Shown here piece by piece: positions 9,113 through 18,267 of a stretch of 41,110 nucleotides of DNA. The stretch covers positions 1 to 41,110 of the forward strand of contig JAFURI010000024.1 of the NCBI GenBank assembly GCA_017471885.1, read 5' to 3'. The stretch comes from Clostridia bacterium (GTDB taxonomy: Bacteria; Bacillota; Clostridia; Christensenellales; Aristaeellaceae). The position numbers were made by a program, and so were the translations under genes. How positions within the stretch are numbered: position 1 is the stretch's first letter; every line of letters starts with the position of its first letter. The notes below the pieces were generated by a model, which saw only the letters and a list, made by a program, of their open reading frames with translations, did not search any database and was not told the DNA's origin.

Positions 9113-12100
9113 ATGCTGTCCGGGCGCACCGGTGTCCTCGCGCGGCTTATCTCTTTCCTGCTCTCGCTGACGCTCATGGTCTCCTGTCTGCCTGCCGCCC
9201 CGGCCCTTGCGCTGGGCAAGCCGCAGGTTTCATTATCGTACGATCAGAGCGTGATACCCGCCGTGGGCGAAACCATGTACTTTACGCTGACGGGCGTCAA
9301 TACCGCCGCCGTGCAGCTGATGGTGGTCACCCCTTCCAGCCGTCAGGAATTCTTCGAGGGCGACAAGATCGCCTATACGCTGACGGAATCCGGCCTGTAT
9401 ACCTTCATCGCCTACGGCGTCAACACCACCGACAATCAGGATCCCTCGCAGGAACTGTGCATGAGCGCGCCCATCAGCTTCATCCCCGGCGGAAGCGCCG
9501 CGCCCTCGGTCACCACGCCGCCGCCCCAGACCATGACCGGAACCATCACCATCTCCGTGATGGATAATTCCCGGTGGGTCGCGCTGGACGGCATGCACTT
9601 CTACACCAGCCAGCTGCCGCTGATCGTCACCCTGGCGGGCGACAACGTCCCGGCTGACGCAAAGATTTCCATCAGACTCAGCTGGTATCAGTCGGAGTAT
9701 TCCCTTGTCAGCGAAAGCGTCGGGCTGCAGACCTCCTGGGCCATGAACGCCTCGGCGGGGATCAGCAGTCTGCTGGGCGAATACCGTGCCGCCGCCGTGC
9801 CGCTGACGGTGACTGCCGTCGTCACCTCGCCGGACGGCCAGACGCTTTCCGCCTCGGCAGATTTCACGCTGGACACCTTTACCAACGAGATGCGCTACGT
9901 CAATCAGTTCATCGGCCCCGGCGGTTCCCTCTACAATGATACGGAGGGCCTTGCGCTGGCCAAATGGCTGGATATGGTCAAGGTCCCCGACAGCCAGCGC
10001 ATCAACAGCGGCTACCTGATGCTGGAGCAGGAGATGGAGCATCAAACCTCCTTCGGCTACTGGGCAGGCAACGTGTACATCAAATGGGTGCAGAAGTCCC
10101 TGGAGGTGCTCAGCTCCTTCGGCACCAGCCTGATCACCAACGGCGTGACGAATCTCATACTGGACGAAACCTTCTATGAGCGCAAGTTCGGCGACGCCGG
10201 CAAGGAGGCTTTTCCCTACTACACCACGCTGTCCTCCGTGTACTACGATTACGCCGTCGACCTGATGGCGGAGATCGAGGCGGTGGGCAACGGCGCGCTG
10301 GTGGAGGAAATGATGGCCGAGGGCACCGTGTGCTGGGAGATCAACGTGCCCGAGGGCAGCCTTGCCGCCGATGCGGAAAAGACCATCTCCGCCGGACAGA
10401 AGACGGACAAGGTGGTCAAGGGCATCGCCAAGGAAATCTTCTGCCACAATCCGGTTGATACCAACAAGAACATCTTCATCATGGGCTCCAGCGCGCCGTG
10501 GCCGGGCAACGAATACACTCTGACCATTACCGATATCACTTACCAGTCCGTACCCTCGCCCACGGATCCCAACGTGTTCACCGCTTATCCGGTGCTCACC
10601 TACCGCAACGAACAGGGCGGTACGGGACAGATTTCCGTAGCGGAGCTGAGCGCCCGCGCCATGCAGGGCGACACGCTGGAGCTGAACATCTCCGATCTGA
10701 TGAAGCAGGACGTGGATGCGGACCGCTTCATGCAGATTATCCAGAACGGCACCGACCAGTTCCTGGCCGATCCCCTTTCCGCCAGCGCGGGCGGCATTCT
10801 GGGCTACAACAAGGATATCCGCTTCATCGTGGATCCGGATCACAACATCACCTACCGCAGGTTCGGCATGGACGTGACCATCAGCGGCGAGCTGATCGAC
10901 CGCTTCGGCCTGCAGGAGTATCTCTCGGATACGGAAAAGTTCTACTATGACGCCTACGTCCGTCACGGCTACAACACAACCTACGACACCGATGCAAAGC
11001 TGCCGGATTACGTCAGCGCAGGCCTGAGCGGCGTGACCACCGCCCTGAGCTGGATGTCGCTCAACCAGAACCTTGACGCAAAGACCGCGCAGCAGCAGGC
11101 GTACTTCTCCGCCTTCAATTCCATCTCCGATGAGTACCTGAGCATGCTGTACCGCTGGTATGACTCGCTGGAAGACTCCACCGTGCCCGACGCCCAATTC
11201 CAGCGCGCCGCCGTCCATGCGCTGATTGTGGATATCTGCCAGACCCGCGACCAGAGCCTGAGCAAGGCCCAGCAGCGCATGAACGTGGCCACCCTCTCCG
11301 CCGCCGATATCTTCAGCACGGTCAGCGATACCATCTCCTTCGTGGAGGACATGGTCAACCTTCTCCCCGCGCTGCGCTCCGCCAAGGAGGCCTTCACCGG
11401 GCAGATCGTCCGCGGCATGGCCTCCTATGTGGGCGTAGCCAAGACCACCGCCATCGTCAACACCTTCACCAAGCTGAAAACCGGCGCCACGGTGCTGGGT
11501 CTTGGCAGCTTCGTCATGAACCTGATGTCCAGCCGCTACCTCTCCTTTGAGGAGGACGTGCATTCCACCTATTACATCAAGTGGTCCCTGTACAACGAGA
11601 CGCTGGAGCTGCTGCAGGATTACGGGCGCATGCCTTCGCATCACCGGGCGGTGCAGATCATTCAGGCGCTGAATCTGATGAAGGAGCTCAAGTACCACGG
11701 CGAGGATCTCATCGCCACCTATTACCTGATGGATATGTACAAGGATTTCCATCTGGAAAGCGCCGCCTGCCAGATGGTTCTGTGGAACGAGATGGCCCAG
11801 CGCTCCGGCAACGAGGATCTGGACTTCAACCAGTACATCCGGCAGGTCTGGGTCATCCACGAAAACGTGGTGCTGGGCAGCGTGGCGGAGCTGAAAAAGC
11901 AGGACGTGAAGTTTGACGAGCTGGGCCTGTTTGAGGTCGAAGCCACCTCCGTGGCGCTGGGTGATGAAATTGTGGCGGTATACCAGTACGGCGGCACGTC
12001 CAGCACCTATCACGGCAGGACGCTGGAGAAGCTGCCCGCCATGTATGCCAGCCTGCCCACCGACCGCTCCAGCGCCACGGGCGTAAACGGCGATTACGCC

Positions 12101-12427
12101 TATGCCCGCATCAGCATCTCCGAGCGTCAGGGCTGGCAGGACAAGCCCGCCCCCACCAACACCGAAAGCCTCTACCGCGAGAAGCGCTACCTCTACAGCC
12201 GGGACGGGCTGGAGCTGCTGCTGACCCATGAGGAATTCCTGGAATACTCCGCAGGCGAAACCGAGATCAACCGGATCCTGAACACCTACGGCGACCAGCG
12301 GCCCGGCTTCTTCCAGTTCCAGGCGCGGGATGAGCAGCAGTACGTGCAGCGGCTTTTGTGGCTGAAGCTGACCCGCCGCTACATTGAATCTCTCCCCATG
12401 TACGATCCCACGGTATCCTACCGCTGA
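9113..12427 (+). CDS. Large secreted protein of unknown family
   Basis: The 1104-residue product starts with a long Sec signal. Cleavage could occur after A-L-A near residue 34, or the protein could be lipid-modified at the Cys in LMVSC, although that lipobox is imperfect. The N-terminal part (about 35-270) is beta-rich and resembles Ig-like or carbohydrate-binding domains, with a Pro-Thr linker near residue 135. The remaining part is largely helical and shows no motif I recognise. The start is preceded only by a weak ribosome binding site (GGATGTGAG). It is followed after 28 bases by the vWA-domain gene and is divergent from the exporter operon. Functional links to the exporter are inferred from position only. 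Confidence 0.82.
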   Translation: MLSGRTGVLARLISFLLSLTLMVSCLPAAPALALGKPQVSLSYDQSVIPAVGETMYFTLTGVNTAAVQLMVVTPSSRQEFFEGDKIAYTLTESGLYTFIAYGVNTTDNQDPSQELCMSAPISFIPGGSAAPSVTTPPPQTMTGTITISVMDNSRWVALDGMHFYTSQLPLIVTLAGDNVPADAKISIRLSWYQSEYSLVSESVGLQTSWAMNASAGISSLLGEYRAAAVPLTVTAVVTSPDGQTLSASADFTLDTFTNEMRYVNQFIGPGGSLYNDTEGLALAKWLDMVKVPDSQRINSGYLMLEQEMEHQTSFGYWAGNVYIKWVQKSLEVLSSFGTSLITNGVTNLILDETFYERKFGDAGKEAFPYYTTLSSVYYDYAVDLMAEIEAVGNGALVEEMMAEGTVCWEINVPEGSLAADAEKTISAGQKTDKVVKGIAKEIFCHNPVDTNKNIFIMGSSAPWPGNEYTLTITDITYQSVPSPTDPNVFTAYPVLTYRNEQGGTGQISVAELSARAMQGDTLELNISDLMKQDVDADRFMQIIQNGTDQFLADPLSASAGGILGYNKDIRFIVDPDHNITYRRFGMDVTISGELIDRFGLQEYLSDTEKFYYDAYVRHGYNTTYDTDAKLPDYVSAGLSGVTTALSWMSLNQNLDAKTAQQQAYFSAFNSISDEYLSMLYRWYDSLEDSTVPDAQFQRAAVHALIVDICQTRDQSLSKAQQRMNVATLSAADIFSTVSDTISFVEDMVNLLPALRSAKEAFTGQIVRGMASYVGVAKTTAIVNTFTKLKTGATVLGLGSFVMNLMSSRYLSFEEDVHSTYYIKWSLYNETLELLQDYGRMPSHHRAVQIIQALNLMKELKYHGEDLIATYYLMDMYKDFHLESAACQMVLWNEMAQRSGNEDLDFNQYIRQVWVIHENVVLGSVAELKKQDVKFDELGLFEVEATSVALGDEIVAVYQYGGTSSTYHGRTLEKLPAMYASLPTDRSSATGVNGDYAYARISISERQGWQDKPAPTNTESLYREKRYLYSRDGLELLLTHEEFLEYSAGETEINRILNTYGDQRPGFFQFQARDEQQYVQRLLWLKLTRRYIESLPMYDPTVSYR

Positions 12428-12455
12428 CCCCATTACTTACTGCGAGGTGTCCGCC

Positions 12456-14669
12456 ATGATGAAGAGAATCCTTTCCCTGATGCTCTCCCTGATCCTGCTC
12501 GCCTCCTGCGCACAGGCGGAGGGCTGGCTGACCGAATCCCACGAGCCGGGCGCGGTGGACGCGGTCACCGACAAGACGGTGTACGACGCGGCTGATTCCG
12601 CAGGCACGGTGGTCAACGCCTCCGATCCCGGCACGCCCGGCCAGCAGGAGCAGATCGTCTACTCCTTCACGCCTCTGGACGTGGTGCTGGTGGTGGACGT
12701 ATCCGGCTCCATGGGCCGCTCCGACAGCTCAAAGGATCTGCTGGACTACGCCAAGGACGCAGCCTCCGCCTTCAGCCGGACGCTTTTGTCCATCAACCCC
12801 GCCAGCCGCGTGGGCGTGGTGGAGTTTTCCTCCGCCGCCTTTGTCGTCAGCAGCCTGAAGGGCCTGAACGACCAGTCCGCGCTGCTCTCCGCCATCGGGG
12901 GCATCCATCTGGGCGGCAACACCAACACCGGCAGCGGCTACGCAACGGCCGCATCGCTCCTGGAGAGTGAAGCCATGTCCGGCCGCCGCCGCATGGTGCT
13001 GATGATCACCGACGGCCTTGCCAACGAGGGCGAGGGCGATCCCGTCCAGTACGCCGTGTCGCAGGGCAGGAACTGCGCCGCCATGGGCAGCGTGTACACC
13101 ATCGGCCTTGTGGGCGGCATGGGCGAGAGCGAAAAGCGCGAAACCCGCCGGGTGCTCAACAGCGGCTATGAAACCCGCTACTTCGAGGTGGATTTTGATC
13201 AGGTAGGCGACGCGGGCGCCATGATCAACATGCTCACCACCTCCATCGCCGTGTCCGCCTCCTCGGGCGAGGTGGTGAACGAGGACGGCTCCGTTTCCGA
13301 AGGCAGCACCTATCAGCTGACGCTGGAGGGCGGCTATAACGCGCGCGTCCGGCATGCCAGCGGCGCCTCCCTGAGCAGCTATCCGGAGGACTACTCCGAC
13401 TCCGCGCCCTTCGGCACCATGACCAACGTGAACGGCCGCAAGCACTTTGTGCTGGTGGAGGACGACTACACCATTGATCTGGAGGGCGCCTCCTCCGGCC
13501 CCGGCAGCTTCAGCCTGTCCGCCATGCACGGCCTTGAGATGCAGGAGGAGCCGCTGGCCTCGCTGGGCGGCTGGTCTGATCCCTCCGTGGGCCGCCGCTA
13601 CGTCATCAGCGACGGGCAGATTTCCTCCTCCGATACCGGCTACAACCCCATTGATCCCACCGATACCGACCGGCAGGGCAATCCTGTGACCGGCAATCCC
13701 TCCATGGCGGACGCCATTTCGAAGGGCGCGGCGCAGGTCAAGGATGCTCCCACCAAGAAGGGCTCCAAGCTGGCCCAGCTGAAGAAGAACGATCACGTCG
13801 CCGTGCTGGCGCAGGATTCCGCTGCAGGGTACGCCTTCGTCGCCTATACCGACAAGGACGGAAAGCTCAGCCGCGGCTGGGTGGAAACCTCCCTGCTGAA
13901 GGAGATCAAGGGCTTTGTGCCCGAAATGCCCACGCTCGGCGGGCAGTACGCCGTGGCCTCGGACGTGGCCTCCCGCTGCGCGCCCGCTGATTCCGCTTCT
14001 GAAGCGCTTGCCCTGAAGGCCGGCGAGGAGGCGACCCTCCTCCATGTGGACCGTGATGCACAGGGCCGGGAATGGGCCTATGTGTCCGTTACCCGCAAGA
14101 AGGCGCAGCGCTGCGTCTACGTGCCCGCCGACTGTCTGCAGGGCTGGACGGCTATCGCGCCGGAGGGCTTCCGCATGTCCCATGCCCAGATGGAGAACGT
14201 CAGCGAGCTGTTCTTCCCTGCGGTCAACGTGGGCATGCTGAAGCTGAAGGTCTACTCCGCCCCCAGCACCAAATCCTGGCGCGGCGCAAAGGGTAAGGCC
14301 ATGGTTGCCACCGTGGGCGGCCTGTACGCCTGCGGCTGGGTGGATAACGGCTGGCTGCTGGTGCAGTACGGCACCTCCAACGATACCCGCCGTGTAGGCT
14401 ATGTGCAGGCTTCGGAGCTGCGCAGCGCCGCGCCCATCCTGCCGCAGATCACCTTTAACGCCGCTCCCGCCACCGTCCATACCGCCTGCGTGCTCACGGA
14501 TGATCCCGACACCATGAAGGAGCAGATCGTCTCCCTGAAGCCGGGCGCAAAAGTGACGTGGCTGGCCACCTACTCCTATCACGAAGGCGTTGAACTGGAC
14601 TACATCCAGACAAAGGTCAACAACAAGACCGTCCGCGGATTCATCCCGGCCGGGCATCTGGATAAATAA
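12456..14669 (+). CDS. Secreted von Willebrand factor A domain protein with SH3-like repeats
   Basis: The chosen start (MMKRILSL...) gives 737 residues and puts a signal peptide at the N terminus, which longer readings lack. The signal contains LASC, a good lipobox, but an A-Q-A cleavage site two residues later is an alternative. A vWA domain spans about residues 74-265 with an intact MIDAS: DVSGS (81-85), a Thr near 156-158 and TDG (185-187). The C-terminal half contains several SH3b-like segments, recognisable by endings such as R-G-W-V-E and V-R-G-F-I-P-A. These usually bind cell-wall peptides. The protein probably acts at the cell surface as a metal-dependent adhesion or scaffold partner of the preceding 1104-residue protein. 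Confidence 0.9.
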   Translation: MMKRILSLMLSLILLASCAQAEGWLTESHEPGAVDAVTDKTVYDAADSAGTVVNASDPGTPGQQEQIVYSFTPLDVVLVVDVSGSMGRSDSSKDLLDYAKDAASAFSRTLLSINPASRVGVVEFSSAAFVVSSLKGLNDQSALLSAIGGIHLGGNTNTGSGYATAASLLESEAMSGRRRMVLMITDGLANEGEGDPVQYAVSQGRNCAAMGSVYTIGLVGGMGESEKRETRRVLNSGYETRYFEVDFDQVGDAGAMINMLTTSIAVSASSGEVVNEDGSVSEGSTYQLTLEGGYNARVRHASGASLSSYPEDYSDSAPFGTMTNVNGRKHFVLVEDDYTIDLEGASSGPGSFSLSAMHGLEMQEEPLASLGGWSDPSVGRRYVISDGQISSSDTGYNPIDPTDTDRQGNPVTGNPSMADAISKGAAQVKDAPTKKGSKLAQLKKNDHVAVLAQDSAAGYAFVAYTDKDGKLSRGWVETSLLKEIKGFVPEMPTLGGQYAVASDVASRCAPADSASEALALKAGEEATLLHVDRDAQGREWAYVSVTRKKAQRCVYVPADCLQGWTAIAPEGFRMSHAQMENVSELFFPAVNVGMLKLKVYSAPSTKSWRGAKGKAMVATVGGLYACGWVDNGWLLVQYGTSNDTRRVGYVQASELRSAAPILPQITFNAAPATVHTACVLTDDPDTMKEQIVSLKPGAKVTWLATYSYHEGVELDYIQTKVNNKTVRGFIPAGHLDK

Positions 14670-14677
14670 GGGCATAC

Positions 14678-14715
14678 AAAAACACAGGCTGACCCATCGT
14701 CAGCCTGTGTTTTTT
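14678..14715. terminator. Bidirectional rho-independent terminator
   Basis: A perfect stem (14678-14693 with 14699-14714, loop CCATC) is flanked by A and T runs on the two sides. It lies between the convergent vWA-protein gene and asnA and can end both transcripts. Confidence 0.92.
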
Positions 14716-14720
14716 GTCGC

Positions 14721-15734
14721 TTACAGCAGCGTGATATTCGCCTTCTCGAATTCCTGACGGGTATGCTCGTCCCAGATGGAGGACTGCACCTCGCCGATAT
14801 GCGCCTTGCCCAGCAGCAGCATGCACAGACGGCTCTGACCAATGCCGCCGCCCATGGTCAGGGGCAGCTCGCCTGCCAGCAGCATCCGGTGGAAGGGCAG
14901 CTCGCGCCGGCTGTCGCAGCCGGAAAGGGTCAGCTGGCGGTCGAGAGCCTCCGGATCCACGCGGATACCCATAGAGGAAATTTCCATGGCGCAGTCCAGC
15001 ACCGGATGATAGAACAGGATATCGCCGTTGAGGCTCCAGTCGTCGTAGTCGGGTGCGCGTCCGTCGTGCTTTTTGCCTGACTTCAGCCTGCCGCCGATGC
15101 CCTGAATGAACACCGTGCCGTGCTCTTTGGTCACGGCGTACTCCCGCTGCTTGCCGGTGTAGTCGGGATACATATCCTCCAGCTCCTGGGAGGTGACGAA
15201 GAACACCTCGCGCTTGAGCAGGGGAGTATCGCACAGCTGAGGATACTTGCCGCGGACAGTCAGCTGGGTATCGCAGATGCAGTTCACAATATCCTGCACG
15301 GTCTGGTGCAGAGTAAACTCGTTGCGGCTCTCTTCCGTAATGACCTTCTCCCAGTCCCACTGGTCCACATAGATGGAGTGTAGGTTGTCCAGCTCCTCAT
15401 CCCTGCGGATGGCGTTCATGTCGGTATACAGGCCCTTGCCGGGGAAAACGTCGTAGCGGTACAGGGCCATGCGCTTCCACTTGGCCAGGGAATGCACCAC
15501 CTGCGCCTCGGCATTGGCAAAGGGAATATCAAAGCCCACGGGACGCTCCACGCCGTTCAGGTCGTCGTTGAGGCCGGAGGAGGGCTCCACAAACAGAGGC
15601 GCCGTCACACGCTTCAGATGCAGGGCATGGGCCAGAGAATCCTGGAACACGCGCTTGATCAGGCTGATGGCGCTCTGGGTCTGGTACAGGGACAGTTTGG
15701 GCGCATAGCCCGCCGGAATAACAGATCGGCTCAT
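14721..15734 (-). CDS. asnA: Aspartate--ammonia ligase (AsnA-type asparagine synthetase)
   Basis: This enzyme makes asparagine from aspartate, ammonia and ATP in the cytosol. The product from the chosen start (MSRSVIPAGY) is 337 residues, close to the usual length of about 330. It carries recognisable AsnA stretches: Y-x-x-Q-T-x-x-A-I near the N terminus, VEPSSGLNDDLNGVERPV, the W-D-W-E-K-V region and GGGIGQSRLCMLLL near the C terminus. The start follows AAAGGAG at good spacing; a longer reading from 15848 has no such site and would run across the promoter. The gene is monocistronic with its own promoter and terminator. Confidence 0.97.
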   Translation of the reverse strand: MSRSVIPAGYAPKLSLYQTQSAISLIKRVFQDSLAHALHLKRVTAPLFVEPSSGLNDDLNGVERPVGFDIPFANAEAQVVHSLAKWKRMALYRYDVFPGKGLYTDMNAIRRDEELDNLHSIYVDQWDWEKVITEESRNEFTLHQTVQDIVNCICDTQLTVRGKYPQLCDTPLLKREVFFVTSQELEDMYPDYTGKQREYAVTKEHGTVFIQGIGGRLKSGKKHDGRAPDYDDWSLNGDILFYHPVLDCAMEISSMGIRVDPEALDRQLTLSGCDSRRELPFHRMLLAGELPLTMGGGIGQSRLCMLLLGKAHIGEVQSSIWDEHTRQEFEKANITLL

Positions 15735-15765
15735 GGCGATCGCTCCTTTGCAATCGGATTTTGTG

Positions 15766-15794
15766 ATTATACTACGTTTTTCCTGCCTTTTCAA
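15766..15794 (-). promoter_or_regulatory. Promoter of asnA
   Basis: On the minus strand TTGAAA (15789-15794) is separated by 17 bases from a perfect TATAAT (15766-15771), about 30 bases upstream of the asnA start codon. Confidence 0.85.
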
Positions 15795-15834
15795 TGCTTT
15801 GCCCCCCAAGAAACCGCAGAAATGCAATCCTGCT

Positions 15835-15863
15835 TTGCTTTCCTGCATTTCTCATGCTATAAT
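15835..15863 (+). promoter_or_regulatory. Promoter of the pyrophosphohydrolase-peptidase operon
   Basis: A perfect -10 box TATAAT (15858-15863) lies 17 bases after TTGCTT (15835-15840, four of six matches). It is about 30 bases ahead of the GTG start at 15895 and is divergent from the asnA promoter. Confidence 0.75.
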
Positions 15864-15894
15864 GGTCATAATCATCCCGAAAGAAGGGCTTTGA

Positions 15895-16218
15895 GTGAAC
15901 CGTATCATCCACCGCAAGCTGGTACGCGACCGCATTCCGGAGATTATCCGCCGCAGCGGGAAGCAGTGCCGCACCCGGATCCTGACGCAGGAGGAATACC
16001 GGCGCATGCTGGACCTGAAGCTGCAGGAGGAGCTGGGCGAATATCTGGAGAGCGGCTCCATGGAGGAGCTGGCCGACCTTGTGGAGGTCATCCGCGCAGC
16101 GGCCGAGGCCCGGGGCGGCTCCATGGACGAGGTGGAGGCCATCCGCGTGCGCAAGGCGCAGGAGCGGGGCGGCTTCCGGGAGAGGATTCTGCTGGTGGAT
16201 ACATGGGAGGACGGCTGA
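15895..16218 (+). CDS. MazG-like noncanonical NTP pyrophosphatase (COG4997 type)
   Basis: The 107-residue all-alpha protein begins with the phrase KLVRDRIPEII, which is the hallmark of the COG4997 group of predicted house-cleaning NTP pyrophosphatases. It contains the E-E-L-x-E-Y-x-x-x-x-x-x-E-E-L-A-D-L-V-E-V pattern that supplies the metal-binding acidic residues of the MazG/HisE superfamily. The start is GTG, seven to eight bases after AGAAGGG. It is followed after 46 bases by the S9 peptidase gene. The family is thought to remove damaged or noncanonical nucleotides; the exact substrate is unknown. Confidence 0.9.
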   Translation: MNRIIHRKLVRDRIPEIIRRSGKQCRTRILTQEEYRRMLDLKLQEELGEYLESGSMEELADLVEVIRAAAEARGGSMDEVEAIRVRKAQERGGFRERILLVDTWEDG

Positions 16219-16264
16219 TTTCCGCAGCCTGTTTTTCGGATCAAGTGAAAGGAGCATTCAACTT

Positions 16265-18256
16265 ATGCAGCAGCTTCAGCTGAAGGATTTCCTGTCCTAC
16301 AAATATCTCTCGAACGTGCAGTACGCCCCCGGCGGCAAGCGCGCCGCCTTCGTGGTCACCTGCGCCAACGAGGAGGAAAACAGCTATGAATCCCGCCTGT
16401 ACCTCTACGATGGACAGGTGCGCCAGATGACGGATCTGGGCCGGGAGAGCAGCTTTTGCTGGCTGGACGAAAACCGCATCCTCTTCCCCGCCGTACGCTC
16501 CGCAGGGGAGAAGAAGCGCGCGGAAAAGAAGGAGCAGTTCACCAGCTATTATTGTCTGGACGTGCGGGGCGGCGAGGCTCTGCCCGCCTTCACCCTTCCC
16601 TTTGCGGCCCGCGGCATGAAGGTGCTGGATGAAACTCATTTCGCCGTGCTGGGCTCCATTGACGCAAACGTACCCGATTACTACCAGATGACCGACGAGG
16701 CCCGCGCGCAGGTGGCAAAGAACTACGCTGCCGAGAAGGATTACGAGGTCTTCGACGAGATCCCCTTCTGGCGCAACGGCGGCGGCGTGAGCAACAAGCG
16801 GCGCACGGCGCTGTTCCTGGTATGCACGCAGCCTATGAGCATCCGCCGCGTCACCGAGCCCTTTGAAAGCGCCGAAAGCCCCGCCGTGCTGGGGGACGAG
16901 GTGTTCTTCCTCTCCGATACCTACACCGGCAAGCCCGGCATGAAGGGCTTCACCCTGCGGGCGCTGAACTGGCAGACAGGCGACGTGCGCGACGTGTGCC
17001 GCAACGACGACCTTGCTCCCGGCCAGCTGCTGGAGGTAGGGGGCGAACTGTACCTGCTGGCCACGGAGGGCAAGCGCCACGGCCTGAACGAGAACGACTG
17101 GGTGTGGGCCGTGAATCCGGACAACGGCGAAACCATGGCGCTGCGCCGTGAGGAGTACAGCATGTACGGATCCGTAGGCAGCGACTGCCGCTACGGCGGC
17201 GGCATGCAGCGCTGCGCCCGTGCAAGCAGCCTGTACTACGTATCCACCCGGGAGGGTAACGCTGTGCTGATGTGCATGCACCGTGACGGCAGCGACGAGG
17301 TGATTATCGGCAAGGAGGGCAGCATTGACTGCATCGCCCTGAGCGACGACTCCGACGTGGTGCTGCTGACCGCCATGTACGACATGAAGCTGCAGGAGCT
17401 CTACGCCTATGACCTGAAGAAGTGCCGCTTGACCCAGCTGACCCACTTCAACGACGCGGCCCTCAAGGGCAAGTATGTGGCGAAGCCCCAGCCCCTGTCC
17501 GTAAGCAGCGAGGGCTATGATATCGGCGGCTGGGTGCTGCTGCCCCGGGATTATGATCCCGAAAAAACCTATCCCGCCGTCTTTGACATCCACGGCGGCC
17601 CCAAGACCGCCTACGGCCCCGTTTTCTATCACGAGATGCAGCTGTGGGCCAATATGGGCTACTTTGTGTTCTTCTGCAATCCCAAGGGCAGCGACGGCCG
17701 CACCAATGAGTTTGCGGATATCCGCGGTCACTACGGCGAGACGGACTACAAAAACCTGATGGACTTTGCAGACGCGGTGCTGGAGGCCTATCCCCAGATT
17801 GACAAATCCCGCGTGTGCGAAACCGGCGGCAGCTACGGCGGCTTCATGACCAACTGGATCATCGGCCACACCGACCGCTTCTGCTGCGCGGCCAGCCAGC
17901 GCTCCATCTCCAACTGGCTGAGCTTCTACGGCGTGGCGGATATCGGCTTCTTCTTTGCCACGGATCAGAACGACGCGCACCCCTTCACCGATCCGATGAA
18001 GCTGTGGGAGCACTCGCCCCTGAAGTATGCGGCCAACGCCAAAACGCCCACGCTGTTCATCCACTCCGACGAGGACTACCGCTGCCCGCTGGCGGAGGGC
18101 CTGCAGATGTTCACCGCCCTGAGGGACAACGGCGTGGAGAGCCGCATGTGCGTCTTCCACGGCGAGAATCACGAGCTGTCCCGTTCCGGCAAGCCCCTGC
18201 ACCGCATCCGCCGCCTGACGGAGATCACCGACTGGTTTGAAAAGTACGCCAAATAA
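16265..18256 (+). CDS. S9 family (prolyl oligopeptidase-type) serine peptidase
   Basis: The 663-residue protein has an N-terminal WD40/PD40-like propeller region (about residues 10-400) and a C-terminal alpha/beta-hydrolase domain. The catalytic triad is visible: Ser523 in GGSYGGFM, Asp604 in D-Y-R-C-P and His636 in G-E-N-H-E. It is close to acylaminoacyl-peptidases and lacks a signal peptide, so it acts on short peptides in the cytosol. The start at 16265 has AAAGGAG ten bases upstream; the reading frame is open further upstream but overlaps the previous gene without a good start. The hydrolase gene at 18268 follows immediately. Confidence 0.95.
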   Translation: MQQLQLKDFLSYKYLSNVQYAPGGKRAAFVVTCANEEENSYESRLYLYDGQVRQMTDLGRESSFCWLDENRILFPAVRSAGEKKRAEKKEQFTSYYCLDVRGGEALPAFTLPFAARGMKVLDETHFAVLGSIDANVPDYYQMTDEARAQVAKNYAAEKDYEVFDEIPFWRNGGGVSNKRRTALFLVCTQPMSIRRVTEPFESAESPAVLGDEVFFLSDTYTGKPGMKGFTLRALNWQTGDVRDVCRNDDLAPGQLLEVGGELYLLATEGKRHGLNENDWVWAVNPDNGETMALRREEYSMYGSVGSDCRYGGGMQRCARASSLYYVSTREGNAVLMCMHRDGSDEVIIGKEGSIDCIALSDDSDVVLLTAMYDMKLQELYAYDLKKCRLTQLTHFNDAALKGKYVAKPQPLSVSSEGYDIGGWVLLPRDYDPEKTYPAVFDIHGGPKTAYGPVFYHEMQLWANMGYFVFFCNPKGSDGRTNEFADIRGHYGETDYKNLMDFADAVLEAYPQIDKSRVCETGGSYGGFMTNWIIGHTDRFCCAASQRSISNWLSFYGVADIGFFFATDQNDAHPFTDPMKLWEHSPLKYAANAKTPTLFIHSDEDYRCPLAEGLQMFTALRDNGVESRMCVFHGENHELSRSGKPLHRIRRLTEITDWFEKYAK

Positions 18257-18267
18257 GGAGCATGCCC

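Noticed and set aside
9233-12433. 1066-residue open frame on the minus strand opposite the large secreted protein
   Set aside because: Long antisense frames are common in GC-rich genes with strong third-position bias. The sense frame has a signal peptide and promoter; the antisense product has neither.
12729-14675. 648-residue antisense open frame opposite the vWA protein
   Set aside because: The sense frame carries an intact MIDAS motif and SH3-like repeats, while the antisense frame is His/Gly/Ala-rich with no motifs.
14721-15848. Longer AsnA reading from 15848
   Set aside because: It would cross the promoter, and the ATG at 15734 has AAAGGAG and gives the usual enzyme length.
16241-18202. 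653-residue antisense open frame opposite the S9 peptidase
   Set aside because: The sense frame has a complete catalytic triad, so the antisense frame is a compositional artefact.
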